Source: Moraxella osloensis
GTDB lineage: Bacteria > Pseudomonadota > Gammaproteobacteria > Pseudomonadales > Moraxellaceae
Length of the DNA stretch: 64,000 nt
Reading direction: 5' to 3'
Assembly: GCF_001553955.1 (NCBI RefSeq)
Contig: NZ_CP014234.1
Span: 2,108,001 to 2,172,000 of the forward strand
A model generated the notes under the pieces. It saw only the letters and a program-made list of their open reading frames with translations, ran no database searches and was not told where the DNA came from. Within the stretch, counting starts at the first letter, position 1; each line of letters begins with the position of its first letter. Position numbers and translations under genes: made by a program. Below, in pieces: positions 53,259 through 64,000 of this stretch.

Positions 53259-53957
53259 ATGGCTAAATTAACTAAACGTCAAAAAGCAATCGCTGAAAGC
53301 TATGATGCGAACAAACAATACACATTGGCTGAAGCGGTAGAAATTCTAAACAAATTGCCACCAGCAAAATTCAAAGAGTCAATCGATATTGCTATCAATC
53401 TAGGCGTTGACCCACGTAAATCTGACCAAGTGGTTCGTGGTGCTACCAACCTACCTGCAGGTACCGGTAAAACCAAACGCGTTGCCGTATTTGCCCAAGG
53501 CGCAGCAGCTGATGCCGCAAAAGAAGCGGGTGCTGATATCGTAGGTTTTGAAGACCTAGCGGAAAGCATCAAAGCGGGTAACATGGACTTTGATGTTGTA
53601 ATTGCGTCGCCTGATGCAATGCGCGTTGTCGGTCAATTAGGTACAATTTTAGGTCCACGTGGCTTAATGCCAAACCCTAAAGTAGGTACAGTTACTCCTA
53701 ACGTTGCTGAAGCGGTTAAAAACACTAAAGCAGGTCAGGCAACTTACCGTGTTGATAAAGCAGGTATTATCCATACCACGATTGGTCAAGTAGGCTTTAG
53801 CGCCGAACAAATCGAGCAAAATGCGTCTGCATTAATCGCTGATTTGAAAAAAGCAAAACCTGCGACCTCAAAAGGTATTTACATCAAGAAAATCACCTTA
53901 TCAAGCACGATGGGTCCTGGCATCAGCTTAGATGCAGTTCCTTATCGCAATGCCTAA
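53259..53957 (+). CDS. rplA: 50S ribosomal protein L1
   Basis: A 232-residue L1 with two-domain signature [12 protein letters not shown] at the start and [16 protein letters not shown] in the middle, and [10 protein letters not shown]. It forms the L1 stalk at the E site and represses its own operon. ATG abuts the rplK stop. A 16-bp palindrome TAAGCGTTAACGCTTA spans the rplA stop codon. Confidence 0.98.
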   Translation: MAKLTKRQKAIAESYDANKQYTLAEAVEILNKLPPAKFKESIDIAINLGVDPRKSDQVVRGATNLPAGTGKTKRVAVFAQGAAADAAKEAGADIVGFEDLAESIKAGNMDFDVVIASPDAMRVVGQLGTILGPRGLMPNPKVGTVTPNVAEAVKNTKAGQATYRVDKAGIIHTTIGQVGFSAEQIEQNASALIADLKKAKPATSKGIYIKKITLSSTMGPGISLDAVPYRNA

Positions 53958-53970
53958 GCGTTAACGCTTA
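53955..53970. repeat. 16-bp palindrome over the rplA stop codon
   Basis: TAAGCGTTAACGCTTA is self-complementary and begins with the TAA stop of rplA. No T tract follows; it might be an mRNA 3' structure or processing site. Confidence 0.5.
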
Positions 53971-54038
53971 ATGGTAGATTTTTAACATATTTTAAATTTA
54001 GTTCAGCACAAACGGGTTGTGCTGTCTAAGACCGTAGG

Positions 54039-54078
54039 TTCTATTGGTTTAATCATAATTCTATTGGTTTAATCATAA
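54039..54078 (+). repeat. 20-bp perfect tandem duplication in the rplJ leader
   Basis: TTCTATTGGTTTAATCATAA occurs twice in direct succession, upstream of the L10-type leader hairpins. Confidence 0.9.
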
Positions 54079-54087
54079 ATAGTTTAA

Positions 54088-54245
54088 TTGTGAAAGTTTT
54101 TCACAGCCTACGCAGACGGGATGGCAGTTTAATTTATCATTGACTGCCACCGTATCGGAGTGATAATAAGTTGTACTTTAACTTATTATATTAACTAGGT
54201 TTATTGGTTCCCTAAGTTAATCATAACTAGGAAACTGATAATATG
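54088..54245 (+). ncRNA. ribosomal protein L10 leader (rplJL autoregulation)
   Basis: The 298-bp rplA-rplJ gap carries the CCTACGCAGACGG sequence typical of gammaproteobacterial rplJ leaders, a GTGAAA/TTTCAC hairpin just before it, and TGGCAGT/ACTGCCA (54122-54149). In relatives the L10-(L7/L12)4 complex binds such a leader to repress rplJ. Boundaries are approximate. Confidence 0.6.
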
Positions 54246-54255
54246 GAGACAACCC

Positions 54256-54765
54256 ATGGCATTAAATCTTCAAGACAAACAAGCGATTGTTGCTGAAGTA
54301 AGTGAATCTGCCAAAGGTGCCCTTTCTGCTGTTGTTGCCGATGCTCGTGGCGTAACAGTAGGTAAAATGACCCAGCTACGTAAAGAAGCTCGTGCAGCGG
54401 GTGTTGATATGCGTATCGTGCGTAATACTTTATTACGTCGTGCGTTAGAAGACACTAACTACACTGTGTTAAATGACGTATTTGTTGGTCCAACACTTAT
54501 CGCATTCTCAACTGAACATCCAGGTGCTGCGGCACGTTTGTTCAAAGAATTTGCTAAAACAAACGATAAGTTTGAAATTAAAGGTGCAGCTTTTGAAGGC
54601 GAGTTTATCGCTGCTAAAGATATCGATCGTTTAGCAAGCTTACCAACTTACGACGAAGCGATTGCGCGCTTAATGGGTACGATGAAAGAAGCCGCTGCAG
54701 GCAAACTTGTTCGTACTTTGGCAGCATTACGCGACAAAATGCAAGGCGAAGGCGAAGCCGCTTAA
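54256..54765 (+). CDS. rplJ: 50S ribosomal protein L10
   Basis: A 169-residue L10: [17 protein letters not shown] start, [32 protein letters not shown], and a C-terminal helix that binds L7/L12 dimers. It anchors the stalk and represses its operon through the leader upstream. TATGGAGACA precedes the ATG. rplL follows after 69 bp. Confidence 0.98.
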   Translation: MALNLQDKQAIVAEVSESAKGALSAVVADARGVTVGKMTQLRKEARAAGVDMRIVRNTLLRRALEDTNYTVLNDVFVGPTLIAFSTEHPGAAARLFKEFAKTNDKFEIKGAAFEGEFIAAKDIDRLASLPTYDEAIARLMGTMKEAAAGKLVRTLAALRDKMQGEGEAA

Positions 54766-54834
54766 TTTGTTTAAGCAAACTTAGCTACGCTTAGCATTTT
54801 TTAAACCAAATTCACTTATTTAGGAACACACATC

Positions 54835-55206
54835 ATGGCATTAACTAACCAAGAAATTCTTGATGCAATCGCTGAAAAATCAGTAATGGAAATTGTAGAT
54901 CTTATCTCTGCAATGGAAGAAAAATTTGGCGTATCAGCCGCTGCACTAGCAGCAGCACCTGCAGCTGCCGGTGACGCGCCTGCAGCAGAAGAAAAAGACG
55001 ACTTCACCGTTGTATTAACTGGCGCTGGCGACAAGAAAGTAGCTGTTATTAAAGCAGTTCGCGAAATCACTGGCTTGGGCTTAAAAGAAGCTAAAGACCT
55101 AGTTGAAGGCGCACCACAAACAGTTAAAGAAGGCGTAGCGAAAGCTGAAGCTGAAGAATTGAAGAAAAAATTAGAAGAAGCAGGTGCATCAGTAGAATTG
55201 AAATAA
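54835..55206 (+). CDS. rplL: 50S ribosomal protein L7/L12
   Basis: A 123-residue L7/L12. N-terminal dimerisation helix [22 protein letters not shown], an Ala-rich hinge ([19 protein letters not shown]), then a C-terminal domain with [31 protein letters not shown]. It recruits translation GTPases. TTAGGAACA precedes the ATG. A strong attenuator lies between it and rpoB. Confidence 0.98.
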   Translation: MALTNQEILDAIAEKSVMEIVDLISAMEEKFGVSAAALAAAPAAAGDAPAAEEKDDFTVVLTGAGDKKVAVIKAVREITGLGLKEAKDLVEGAPQTVKEGVAKAEAEELKKKLEEAGASVELK

Positions 55207-55233
55207 TTCTCGCACTTAAGTTCTCTAACCTTC

Positions 55234-55272
55234 AAAAAGCCATTATCGCACTTGCAATAATGGCTTTTTTTT
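55234..55272 (+). terminator. attenuator/terminator between rplL and rpoB
   Basis: GCCATTAT and ATAATGGC with A/T flanks, a 10-nt loop and eight T. The partial terminator at this place reduces rpoBC relative to rplJL in E. coli. Confidence 0.9.
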
Positions 55273-55743
55273 ATTATAATCATTCTCTTGACCTTTCGTG
55301 TCTGATTGAACATAAGATGGCACACGCACCAAGGACAGAATTGTTCCATGCAAGTTAGAAAGTCTGGTAATGCGTAAAAAACTTTAGCTAAATACCCCAA
55401 AGGTGTTTGGCTTTTTGTCGTATCTCCAGTTTTTGTTTGTATCGATTTTATATTATAGCGCTGATTAGGTTATGCATCCTGTGATGATTAACTTATCCGC
55501 TGATTGAGCAAGGTTTTAAGATTTCCGTTAGGAAATTGGATTTAAGTTGGTGACTTAAGATTGTAAGAATTGGGTCATCAAATCTTTTAAAAATAGATTC
55601 CATCGTTAATAAGTGCGCAAAAAAGTTAATTTCCTAACAGGAAATGTGGTGATTTGTGGCTTTATCAGTGCACAGTAGTATCAGTGCACTGAAGTATTAA
55701 TAGATGGGTAGGCATTAACGCTTTGAATGTTTAAGGACTTTTA
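55273..55743 (+). other. 471-bp leader of rpoBC
   Basis: No supported gene. It contains two similar hairpins ATTTCC...GGAAAT (55528-55543 and 55631-55647) that are also complementary to each other, and a direct repeat TATCAGTGCAC at 55663 and 55679. It may hold a secondary promoter and RNA structures; I could not place a promoter. Confidence 0.5.
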
Positions 55744-58700
55744 ATGGCATACTCGTATACTGAAAAAAAACGCATTCGTAAAAGTTTTGCAAAGTTGCCC
55801 ACCGTCATGGACGTGCCATACTTATTGGCCATCCAAGTTGACTCGTATGAGCAATTTTTGCAAGAAAATAAAAAGCCAAAAGGTCGGGAAAACATTGGTT
55901 TACAAGCCGCTTTTAATTCTATTTTCCCTATTGAAAGCCACACTGGCAATGCCGAGCTACAATTTGTTGAATACTATCTAGGTACACCAGAGTTTGATGT
56001 GCGCGAATGTATTTTACGTGGTTCAACCTATGCCGCGCCATTACGTGTCAAAATCCGTTTGGTCATCAAAGACAAAGATGTTAAAGACAAAGATGCTAAA
56101 GCGGCAATTAAAGATATCCGTGAGCAAAGCGTCTATATGGGTGAAATTCCATTGATGACTGAAAACGGTACTTTCGTGATTAATGGTACTGAGCGTGTCA
56201 TCGTATCGCAACTACACCGTTCACCAGGGGTATTCTTTGACCATGACAAAGGCAAATCACATTCAAGTGGTAAAGTGCTGTATAACGCCCGTATTATTCC
56301 TTACCGTGGTTCATGGTTAGACTTTGAATTTGATGCCAAAGACTTGGTATTTGCTCGTATTGACCGCCGCCGTAAATTACTGGCAACGGTGATTTTGCAT
56401 GCCATTGGGATGAATACGCAACAGATTTTAGATGCGTTTTATGAAAAAACCCATGTGTATAAGGGTGATGAGCAATTTGAAATCGATCTTGTCACTGAGC
56501 GTTTACGCGGTGAAATGGCGCAGTTTGAAATCGTTTCACCTGAGGGTGAGGTGATTGTCGAACAGGGCAAACGTATTAATGCGCGCGCGATTCGTAAAAT
56601 CGAACAAGCCGGTATGACTAGATTACCTGTGCCTGATGAATACTTGTATGAACGCATTTTGGCACAAGATATCGTGGTGGATGGTGAAGTCATTGCACGC
56701 GCTAACCAATTGCTCGATCACGAGACTTTGGTCAAAATCAGCAATAACGACATTAAAGAATTTGATATTTTATTCACTAACGATATCGATCATGGTTCAT
56801 ACATCGCCGATACACTGCGCGCGGATACGGCGATGAGCCGTGAAGAAGCGTTGATTGAAATCTACAAAGTGATGCGCCCAGGTGAGCCACCAACACTCGA
56901 TACGGCTGAAAAACTGTTTGAATCGATGTTTTTTAACCCGGATCGCTATGATTTATCAAACGTCGGTCGCATGAAGTTCAACCGTCGTTTGGGCCGGGTC
57001 TATGAGCCCACCAATGACCCTGATGTGCAGCGTGAACGCAGTGTATTGACCAACGAAGATATTATTGACGTATTAAAAATGTTGATTGAAATTCGTGATG
57101 GTCGTGGGGTGGTGGACGATATTGACCATTTAGGTAACCGCCGTGTCCGTTCAGTTGGCGAGATGACAGAAAATCAATTTCGTGTGGGTTTAGTCCGTGT
57201 CGAGCGTGCTGTTAAAGAGCGTTTAAGCTCAGCTGAAACAGATAACTTGTCGCCACAAGATTTAATCAACTCAAAACCTGTGGCAGCCGCTATTAAAGAG
57301 TTCTTTGGTTCATCACAATTGTCACAGTTCATGGATCAAAACAACCCACTGTCAGAAATTACCCATAAGCGTCGTGTTTCTGCATTAGGTCCAGGTGGTT
57401 TAACACGTGAACGTGCAGGCTTTGAAGTGCGTGACGTACACCAAACCCATTATGGTCGTGTGTGTCCGATTGAAACCCCTGAGGGTCCAAACATCGGTCT
57501 GATCAACTCACTAGCCGTCTATGCTAAAACCAATGAATTTGGTTTCTTAGAAACCCCGTATCGTAAAGTAGTCGACGGTAAAGTGACGGATGAAATCGAG
57601 TACTTATCAGCGATTGAAGAAGTGGGCACTGTAATTGCACAAGCGGATTCGCCGATTGATGAAAACGGTCAGTTGACAGAAGATTATGTCTCTGTGCGTA
57701 ACTATGGTGAGTTTGTGCGTATGGCACCAGAGAAAGTGACCCATATGGACGTATCACCGCGTCAGGTTGTATCTGTGGCAGCCAGCTTGATTCCATTCTT
57801 GGAACATGATGATGCCAACCGTGCCTTGATGGGTTCAAACATGCAGCGCCAAGCGGTACCCACTTTACGGTCGGATAAACCACTGGTTGGTACAGGTATG
57901 GAACGTCACGTTGCCCGTGACTCAGGTGTGTGTGTGACTGCCAAACGTGGCGGCGTCATTATGGATGTGGATGCGAGCCGTGTCGTTGTAAAAGTGAATG
58001 AAGATGAAATGCAAGCGGGCGAAGCGGGTATTGATATCTACAACTTAATCAAATACACCCGTTCAAACCAAAACACCTGCATTAACCAACGCATTATCGT
58101 CAACCAAGGTGATGTCATTGCGCGCGGGGATATCTTGGCTGATGGTCCATCAACCGATTTGGGTGAGTTGGCATTGGGTCAAAACATGCGTGTGGCGTTC
58201 ATGCCTTGGAACGGCTACAACTTCGAAGACTCGATTTTGTTATCTGAGCGTGTGGTTAAAGAAGATCGTTTTACCACCATTCATATCCAAGAATTGACCT
58301 GTGTGGCGCGTGATACCAAATTGGGTACGGAAGAAATCACTGCCGATATTCCAAACGTGGGTGAGGCAGCCCTAGCTAATCTAGATGAAGCAGGTATCGT
58401 CTATATTGGTGCCGAAGTACAAGGTGGCGATATCTTGGTGGGTAAAGTGACACCAAAAGGTGAAACGCAGCTCACCCCTGAAGAAAAACTACTTCGTGCA
58501 ATTTTCGGTGAAAAAGCCGCGGACGTGAAAGATACGTCGTTACGCGTGCCTTCTTCTACCAAAGGTACGGTGATTGACGTACAAGTCTTTACCCGCGATG
58601 GTGTAGAAAAAGACAGCCGTGCACAAGCTATCGAAAAAGCCCAGCTTGATAGCTATCGTAAAGACTTAAAAGAAGAATTGCGTATCTTTGAAAACGCCGC

Positions 58701-59862
58701 ACGCGGTCGCATTATTTCATTGCTTGACGGTCAAACTGTCAGTGGTGGCGCGGGCTTAAAATCAGGTACGGTGTTGAGTGAAGACTCAATGCAAGATATG
58801 TCGCTTGAAACATTGCTTGATATTCAGCCAACCCAAGAAGATACCGCAGAGCGTTTATCACAAATTGGTGACTTTTTAACCGATAAACAAAAAGAAATCG
58901 ATGAAAAATTCACTGAGAAAAAACGCAAATTAACGGCAGGTGATGACTTAACGCATGGCGTTCAAAAAATCGTCAAAGTGTACTTGGCAGTAAAACGTCG
59001 TATTCAACCCGGTGACAAAATGGCGGGTCGTCATGGTAACAAAGGGGTGGTATCACGTATCATGCCGATTGAAGACATGCCATACGATGAAAACGGTAAT
59101 CCAGTGGATGTGGTACTAAACCCACTAGGCGTACCATCGCGGATGAATGTCGGTCAGATTTTAGAAACGCACTTAGGCGGTGCAGCACGTGGTTTGGGTA
59201 TCAAAATTGACGAGATGATCAAACAACAAGCGGCAGTTGCTGAGTTGCGTGATTTCTTAGACAAAATTTATAACCAAATTGGCGGCGAGCAAGTGGACTT
59301 AGGCAGCCTCAGTGATGAGGAAATCATTACTATGTCAAAAAATCTACGTGCAGGCGTACCAATGGGTACGGCAGTATTTGATGGCGCTAAAGAACAGCAA
59401 ATCAAAGGCTTGCTAGAATTAGCAGGTATGCCAACCTCAGGTCAGCAAGTATTGTTTGATGGTCGTACCGGTCAACAATTTGATCGTCCTGTAACCGTGG
59501 GTTATATGTACATGCTCAAACTCAACCACTTGGTTGACGACAAAATGCACGCACGTTCAACGGGTTCTTACTCACTGGTTACCCAGCAGCCATTGGGTGG
59601 TAAAGCCCAGTTTGGTGGTCAGCGCTTCGGTGAGATGGAAGTGTGGGCACTTGAAGCTTACGGTGCTGCTTATACATTGCAAGAGATGTTGACGGTGAAA
59701 TCCGATGACGTGGAAGGTCGTACCCGCATGTATAAAAACATCGTCGATGGCGAACAAAGCATGTCAGCCGGTATGCCAGAATCGTTCAACGTATTGACCA
59801 AAGAGATTAAGTCATTGGGTATTAACATTGAGTTAAAAGATCATAGCAAAAGTAAAAACTAA
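55744..59862 (+). CDS. rpoB: DNA-directed RNA polymerase subunit beta
   Basis: A 1372-residue beta subunit of normal length. The rifampicin region around residues 524-550 ([19 protein letters not shown]) shows wild-type Asp531, His541 and Ser546, corresponding to E. coli D516, H526 and S531 (offset 15). [15 protein letters not shown]-like [14 protein letters not shown] and the C-terminal SLGINIEL are present. TTAAGGAC precedes the ATG. rpoC follows after 143 bp. Confidence 0.98.
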   Translation: MAYSYTEKKRIRKSFAKLPTVMDVPYLLAIQVDSYEQFLQENKKPKGRENIGLQAAFNSIFPIESHTGNAELQFVEYYLGTPEFDVRECILRGSTYAAPLRVKIRLVIKDKDVKDKDAKAAIKDIREQSVYMGEIPLMTENGTFVINGTERVIVSQLHRSPGVFFDHDKGKSHSSGKVLYNARIIPYRGSWLDFEFDAKDLVFARIDRRRKLLATVILHAIGMNTQQILDAFYEKTHVYKGDEQFEIDLVTERLRGEMAQFEIVSPEGEVIVEQGKRINARAIRKIEQAGMTRLPVPDEYLYERILAQDIVVDGEVIARANQLLDHETLVKISNNDIKEFDILFTNDIDHGSYIADTLRADTAMSREEALIEIYKVMRPGEPPTLDTAEKLFESMFFNPDRYDLSNVGRMKFNRRLGRVYEPTNDPDVQRERSVLTNEDIIDVLKMLIEIRDGRGVVDDIDHLGNRRVRSVGEMTENQFRVGLVRVERAVKERLSSAETDNLSPQDLINSKPVAAAIKEFFGSSQLSQFMDQNNPLSEITHKRRVSALGPGGLTRERAGFEVRDVHQTHYGRVCPIETPEGPNIGLINSLAVYAKTNEFGFLETPYRKVVDGKVTDEIEYLSAIEEVGTVIAQADSPIDENGQLTEDYVSVRNYGEFVRMAPEKVTHMDVSPRQVVSVAASLIPFLEHDDANRALMGSNMQRQAVPTLRSDKPLVGTGMERHVARDSGVCVTAKRGGVIMDVDASRVVVKVNEDEMQAGEAGIDIYNLIKYTRSNQNTCINQRIIVNQGDVIARGDILADGPSTDLGELALGQNMRVAFMPWNGYNFEDSILLSERVVKEDRFTTIHIQELTCVARDTKLGTEEITADIPNVGEAALANLDEAGIVYIGAEVQGGDILVGKVTPKGETQLTPEEKLLRAIFGEKAADVKDTSLRVPSSTKGTVIDVQVFTRDGVEKDSRAQAIEKAQLDSYRKDLKEELRIFENAARGRIISLLDGQTVSGGAGLKSGTVLSEDSMQDMSLETLLDIQPTQEDTAERLSQIGDFLTDKQKEIDEKFTEKKRKLTAGDDLTHGVQKIVKVYLAVKRRIQPGDKMAGRHGNKGVVSRIMPIEDMPYDENGNPVDVVLNPLGVPSRMNVGQILETHLGGAARGLGIKIDEMIKQQAAVAELRDFLDKIYNQIGGEQVDLGSLSDEEIITMSKNLRAGVPMGTAVFDGAKEQQIKGLLELAGMPTSGQQVLFDGRTGQQFDRPVTVGYMYMLKLNHLVDDKMHARSTGSYSLVTQQPLGGKAQFGGQRFGEMEVWALEAYGAAYTLQEMLTVKSDDVEGRTRMYKNIVDGEQSMSAGMPESFNVLTKEIKSLGINIELKDHSKSKN

Positions 59863-60005
59863 GCCATGATTGTAAGTAGGGTGGCTTTAAACGTCACCAT
59901 ACTCAAACTCAATAGTTTACCTTGTTAATGACAAACGAATAAAAATTAACCTTAAATTGAAAGTCAATCTGTATCGGCTTTCAATTTAATCGATGGAGAA
60001 GCAGT

Positions 60006-63000
60006 TTGAAAGACTTATTAGACATCATGAAAAGCCCTGCCGACTCTGGTAACCAAGAGTTCGACAGCATTCAAATTTCTCTTGCCTCACCTGATACTAT
60101 CAAATCTTGGTCGCATGGGGAAGTTAAAAAGCCTGAAACCATCAACTATCGTACTTTCAAACCAGAACGTGATGGTCTTTTTTGTGCCAAAATTTTTGGA
60201 CCTGTTAAAGACTACGAATGCTTGTGTGGTAAATACAAACGCCGTAAATTCCAAGGCGTAATCTGTGAAAAATGTGGCGTTGAAGTGACCGCCGCTAAAG
60301 TACGCCGCGATCGTATGGGTCACATTGAGCTGGCAAGCCCAGTTGCGCATATTTGGTTCTTAAAATCATTACCAAGCCGTATCGGTCTATTACTTGATAT
60401 GACTTTGCGTGATATCGAGCGTGTACTGTATTTTGAAAGCTATGTAGTGACTGACCCAGGTTTAACTACCCTTGAAAAATATCAGTTGCTCGATGATGAA
60501 GATTACTTCAAAGCACTTGAAGAGTTTGGTGATGAATTCACCGCAAAAATGGGTGCTGAAGCGATTCAAGACTTGCTGCGTGATATTGACGTGGATTTGG
60601 AAATCGACCAGTTACGTGAAGAAATTCCGAATACCGGTTCAGAAACCAAACTTAAAAAAATGTCAAAACGTCTAAAATTGCTTGAGTCATTCCGTGATTC
60701 AAACAACAAGCCTGAGTGGATGGTAATGACGGTGTTACCTGTATTGCCACCCGATTTGCGTCCATTGGTACCGCTTGAAGGGGGTCGTTTTGCCACTTCA
60801 GACCTAAATGACTTATACCGCCGCGTCATTAACCGTAACAACCGTTTAAAACGTTTGTTAGAGCTCAATGCGCCTGACATCATCGTGCGTAACGAAAAAC
60901 GTATGCTACAAGAGTCAGTAGATGCGCTGCTTGACAATGGTCGCCGTGGTCGTGCGATTACAGGTAGCAATAAACGTCCTTTGAAATCTTTAGCTGACAT
61001 GATTAAAGGTAAACAAGGTCGTTTCCGTCAAAACTTACTGGGTAAACGTGTCGACTATTCAGGTCGTTCGGTCATTACCGTGGGCCCATACCTGCGTCTA
61101 CACCAATGTGGCTTGCCTAAAAAAATGGCACTTGAACTGTTCAAACCCTTTACTTATGCCAAACTTTTGCAAAATGGCATCGCGACCACTATCAAAGCCG
61201 CTAAGAAAATGGTTGAGCGTGAAGAACCGGCAGTGTGGGATATGCTTGCCAGCGTGATTCGTGAACACCCAGTGCTACTAAACCGTGCACCGACCCTCCA
61301 TCGTTTGGGTTTACAAGCATTTGAACCTGTACTGATTGAAGGTAAAGCGATTCAGCTACATCCGCTAGTTTGTAGCGCGTTCAACGCCGACTTTGATGGT
61401 GACCAAATGGCGGTACACGTACCGTTAACTTTGGAGGCCCAGCTTGAAGCCCGTGCCTTGATGATGTCAACCAACAACATCTTGTCACCTGCTAATGGTG
61501 AGCCAATTATCACGCCATCACAAGACGTGGTATTGGGGCTATATTACATCAGCCGTTCGCACATCAATGCTAAAGGCGAAAACATGACTTTCTCAAACGT
61601 GAAAGAAGTGTATCGCGCGCTAGGTACCGGTGATTTAAGCGTCAATGCCAAAATTAAAGTACGTATTGAAGAAACCACGTATGACGAAGAAGGCAATGGC
61701 AATACCGTTACCAAAATGGTTGACACCGTTGCGGGTCGCTGCTTGATTTGGAATATCACCCCAAAAGGTATGAGCTTTGACGAAGTCAACAAAGAGATGA
61801 CCAAGAAAAACATCGCTCGCCTTATCAATTCTTGCTACCGCAAAATGGGCGTGAAAGACAGCGTTATGTTTGCTGACCAATTGATGTATTTGGGTTTTGC
61901 CCAAGCGACGCTGTCAGGTGTATCGATTGGCATGGAAGATATGCTCATTCCACCTACCAAAAACAAAATCATCGAAGCGGCTGATGCAGAAGTTCGTGAA
62001 ATTGAAAGCCAGTTTGAACAAGGCTTCGTGACCGCAGGTGAACGTTATAACAAAGTTATTGATATTTGGTCACGTACCAATGACCAAATCGCCAAAGCGA
62101 TGATGGATAACCTATCACAAGATACCGTTATCAACAGCCAAGGTGAAACGGAAAAAGAAAAATCGTTTAACTCGATTTATATCATGTCGGATTCAGGGGC
62201 GCGTGGTAGTGCCGCACAGATTCGTCAGTTGGCAGGTATGCGTGGTCTGATGGCAAAACCAGACGGCTCGATTATTGAAACCCCAATTAAAGCCAACTTC
62301 CGTGAAGGTTTAAGCGTTTTACAGTACTTTATCTCGACGCACGGTGCCCGTAAAGGTCTAGCTGATACGGCACTAAAAACCGCAAACTCAGGTTACTTAA
62401 CCCGTCGCTTGGTTGACGTTGCGCAAGATTTGGTTATCACCCAGCCTGATTGTGGTACCGATAAAGGTATCTTGATGAAGCCGCACATTGAGGGTGGTGA
62501 AATCATTGAGCAATTGGCTGACCGCGTTTTAGGTCGTGTGACTGCTAAAGATGTGGTGTCAAATAAAACAGGCGAACTAGCCATTCCACTAGGTACCTTG
62601 CTTGATGAGCATTGGGTAAAAGTACTTGATGAACATGGTATTGACGAAGTTTGGGTGCGTTCAGTGATTACTTGTGAAGTGCCACATGGCGTCTGTTCAC
62701 AATGTTATGGTCGTGACTTAGCACGTGGTCACCGCGTCAATATTGGTGAGTCTGTGGGTGTTATGGCGGCGCAATCAATTGGTGAGCCAGGTACCCAGCT
62801 TACCATGCGTACCTTTCACGTGGGTGGTGCCGCGAGTGCCGCCGCTGTAGAAAACAGCATTCAGGTTAATAAAGGCGGTACTGTTCGCTTCCAAAACTTG
62901 AAATCTGTGAGCCATGCCGATGGTCATTTGGTGGTAGTTTCTCGCTCTGCAGAAGTTAGTATTACTGATGAATTGGGCCGTGAGCGTGAACGCTATAAAG

Positions 63001-64000
63001 CACCGTATGGTTCGTCAATTTTAGTGGCTGATGGCACCGAAGTTACCCCAGGTCAAACCATTGCTAAATGGGATCCGCATACCCATCCAATTATTACCGA
63101 GGTATCAGGTACCGCACGCTTTAGCGAAATCACCGATGGTTTAACAGCCACCATGAAAATCGATGAAGCAACAGGTATGAGCTCATACGAAATCTTGGCA
63201 ACCAAAGACCGCCCAAGCTCGGGTAAAGATTTGCGTCCTGCGATTATCCTTGATACCAAAGAGGGTAAAGAAGTGGTGTATTTCTTACCACAGCAAACCA
63301 TCATTCGTGTGCGTGAAGGCGATGAAGTAACAACAGGTTCGATTTTAGGTCGTGTACCACAAGAGTCATCAGGTACCAAAGATATTACCGGTGGTCTACC
63401 GCGTGTTGCTGATTTATTTGAAGCGCGTCGTCCAAAAGACCATGCGATCATGGCGGAAATGAGTGGTACAGTAAGCTTTGGTAAAGAAACCAAAGGTAAA
63501 AACCGCTTTATCATTACCAATGATGATGGCGAAGTGCATGAAGAGTTGATTCCAAAATGGCGTCAAATCAACGTGTTTGAGGGTGAACGTGTTGAGCGTG
63601 GTGAGGTAATTGCCGATGGTCCACAAAACCCACACGATATCTTACGCTTAAAAGGTGAAACTGAGCTTGCCAACTACATCGTCAATGAAGTACAAGACGT
63701 TTACCGCTTACAAGGGGTAAAAATCAACGACAAGCATATTGAAGTGATTATTCGTCAGATGCTGCGTAAAGTTGAAATTACCGATGGCGGCGACTCAAGT
63801 TACTTTAAAGGTGACCAAGCTGAATACGCTGATATCGTAGCCACGAACAAAAAACTCGAAGAAGAAAACAAATTCCCAGTCAAGTTTGAACGTTTATTGC
63901 TCGGTATCACCAAAGCGTCATTGGCAACTGAAAGCTTTATTTCCGCGGCGTCATTCCAAGAGACAACCCGTGTATTGACGGCGGCAGCGGTTACTGGCAA
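60006..64000 (+). CDS. rpoC: DNA-directed RNA polymerase subunit beta' (3' end beyond window)
   Basis: Starts with TTG at 60006, preceded by GATGGAGAAG, giving [18 protein letters not shown]. The zinc site CLCG ... CEKC is near residue 75, the catalytic NADFDGD at 460-466 with three Asp for Mg2+, and the reading frame is open to the window edge (1331 complete codons of about 1400). The coding continues beyond 64000; roughly 70 residues are missing. TTG is also the rpoC start in related genera. Confidence 0.97.
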   Translation, partial: MKDLLDIMKSPADSGNQEFDSIQISLASPDTIKSWSHGEVKKPETINYRTFKPERDGLFCAKIFGPVKDYECLCGKYKRRKFQGVICEKCGVEVTAAKVRRDRMGHIELASPVAHIWFLKSLPSRIGLLLDMTLRDIERVLYFESYVVTDPGLTTLEKYQLLDDEDYFKALEEFGDEFTAKMGAEAIQDLLRDIDVDLEIDQLREEIPNTGSETKLKKMSKRLKLLESFRDSNNKPEWMVMTVLPVLPPDLRPLVPLEGGRFATSDLNDLYRRVINRNNRLKRLLELNAPDIIVRNEKRMLQESVDALLDNGRRGRAITGSNKRPLKSLADMIKGKQGRFRQNLLGKRVDYSGRSVITVGPYLRLHQCGLPKKMALELFKPFTYAKLLQNGIATTIKAAKKMVEREEPAVWDMLASVIREHPVLLNRAPTLHRLGLQAFEPVLIEGKAIQLHPLVCSAFNADFDGDQMAVHVPLTLEAQLEARALMMSTNNILSPANGEPIITPSQDVVLGLYYISRSHINAKGENMTFSNVKEVYRALGTGDLSVNAKIKVRIEETTYDEEGNGNTVTKMVDTVAGRCLIWNITPKGMSFDEVNKEMTKKNIARLINSCYRKMGVKDSVMFADQLMYLGFAQATLSGVSIGMEDMLIPPTKNKIIEAADAEVREIESQFEQGFVTAGERYNKVIDIWSRTNDQIAKAMMDNLSQDTVINSQGETEKEKSFNSIYIMSDSGARGSAAQIRQLAGMRGLMAKPDGSIIETPIKANFREGLSVLQYFISTHGARKGLADTALKTANSGYLTRRLVDVAQDLVITQPDCGTDKGILMKPHIEGGEIIEQLADRVLGRVTAKDVVSNKTGELAIPLGTLLDEHWVKVLDEHGIDEVWVRSVITCEVPHGVCSQCYGRDLARGHRVNIGESVGVMAAQSIGEPGTQLTMRTFHVGGAASAAAVENSIQVNKGGTVRFQNLKSVSHADGHLVVVSRSAEVSITDELGRERERYKAPYGSSILVADGTEVTPGQTIAKWDPHTHPIITEVSGTARFSEITDGLTATMKIDEATGMSSYEILATKDRPSSGKDLRPAIILDTKEGKEVVYFLPQQTIIRVREGDEVTTGSILGRVPQESSGTKDITGGLPRVADLFEARRPKDHAIMAEMSGTVSFGKETKGKNRFIITNDDGEVHEELIPKWRQINVFEGERVERGEVIADGPQNPHDILRLKGETELANYIVNEVQDVYRLQGVKINDKHIEVIIRQMLRKVEITDGGDSSYFKGDQAEYADIVATNKKLEEENKFPVKFERLLLGITKASLATESFISAASFQETTRVLTAAAVTG

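Noticed and set aside
54004-54022. rho-independent terminator after rplA (AGCACAA/TTGTGCT)
   Set aside because: The stem is good but no T tract follows, so it is more likely a leader structure than a terminator.
57340-57390. rifampicin-resistance change in rpoB
   Set aside because: Residues equivalent to E. coli D516, H526 and S531 are wild type, so no resistance substitution is visible.
1-64000. CRISPR array, prophage or integrative element
   Set aside because: No regularly spaced repeats, integrase, phage structural genes or attachment-site duplications were seen; the tRNA genes are not flanked by integrase genes.

Overview
The window reads as a contiguous chromosomal segment of a Moraxellaceae gammaproteobacterium (Moraxella/Psychrobacter/Faucicola-like). 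The evidence is protein-level resemblance of RpoC (including its TTG start), AccD, TrpB and PdxB to Acinetobacter/Moraxella relatives, moderate G+C coding DNA with AT-rich intergenic DNA, and the combination of Coq7, class I PHA synthase and OxyR/AhpCF. It is mostly housekeeping DNA with one small insertion sequence. No phage, plasmid or CRISPR signature was seen.

Layout. 1-5.7 kb: end of a CAU tRNA, a secreted phosphodiester glycosidase-like protein, ndk, a 740-bp gene-poor AT-rich stretch, ispF, grxD and dnaX. 6-8.1 kb: a LysR regulator and a tnpB-only IS200/IS605-type element. 8.1-18.1 kb (all minus strand): a lipoprotein lipase, a Sel1/TPR-like exported protein, coq7, phaC, phaP, then ackA with a phosphate acetyl/butyryltransferase. 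18.3-24.6 kb: oxyR-sbcD-sbcC, apparently one operon. 25.1-30.5 kb: ahpC, cytX-like permease, a YdcH-like protein, ahpF and a 3-hydroxyacyl-CoA dehydrogenase. 30.6-36.4 kb: a large unrecognised tail-anchored protein, pdxB, epmA and a DMT transporter. 36.4-41.7 kb: a SMI1/KNR4-like protein, a YaiI homologue, then a sulfur-response cluster (TIGR01244 phosphatase-like protein, SulP transporter, BigR-type ArsR repressor, ETHE1/Blh-like hydrolase, DUF2892 protein). 41.8-51.3 kb: trpF, trpB and trpA interleaved with two paralogous unknown membrane proteins and an SDR, then accD-folC-SPOR/LysM protein and a DUF2726 protein. 51.3-64 kb: tRNA-Trp-secE-nusG-rplK-rplA-rplJ-rplL-rpoB-rpoC (rpoC cut by the window end).

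How the genes work together. The minus-strand phaP-phaC genes lie beside ackA/phosphotransacylase, joining polyester storage to acyl-CoA/acyl-phosphate flux; the hydroxyacyl-CoA dehydrogenase near 30 kb may serve the same metabolism. OxyR is next to ahpC and near ahpF, its classical targets, and appears co-transcribed with the SbcCD DNA-end nuclease. The BigR-like repressor and the hydrolase/DUF2892 pair diverge around a perfect AT-rich palindrome, suggesting sulfide or persulfide control.

Less ordinary signals are: a probable dnaX transcriptional or ribosomal slippage site (nine A followed by TGA in the -1 frame), the paired unknown membrane proteins embedded among the trp genes, the unrecognised 966-residue tail-anchored protein, the atypical TnpB active site with its overlapping guide-RNA scaffold, and structured or repetitive leaders before ahpC, rplJ and rpoB. 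All functional calls come from reading the sequence; no database search was run.
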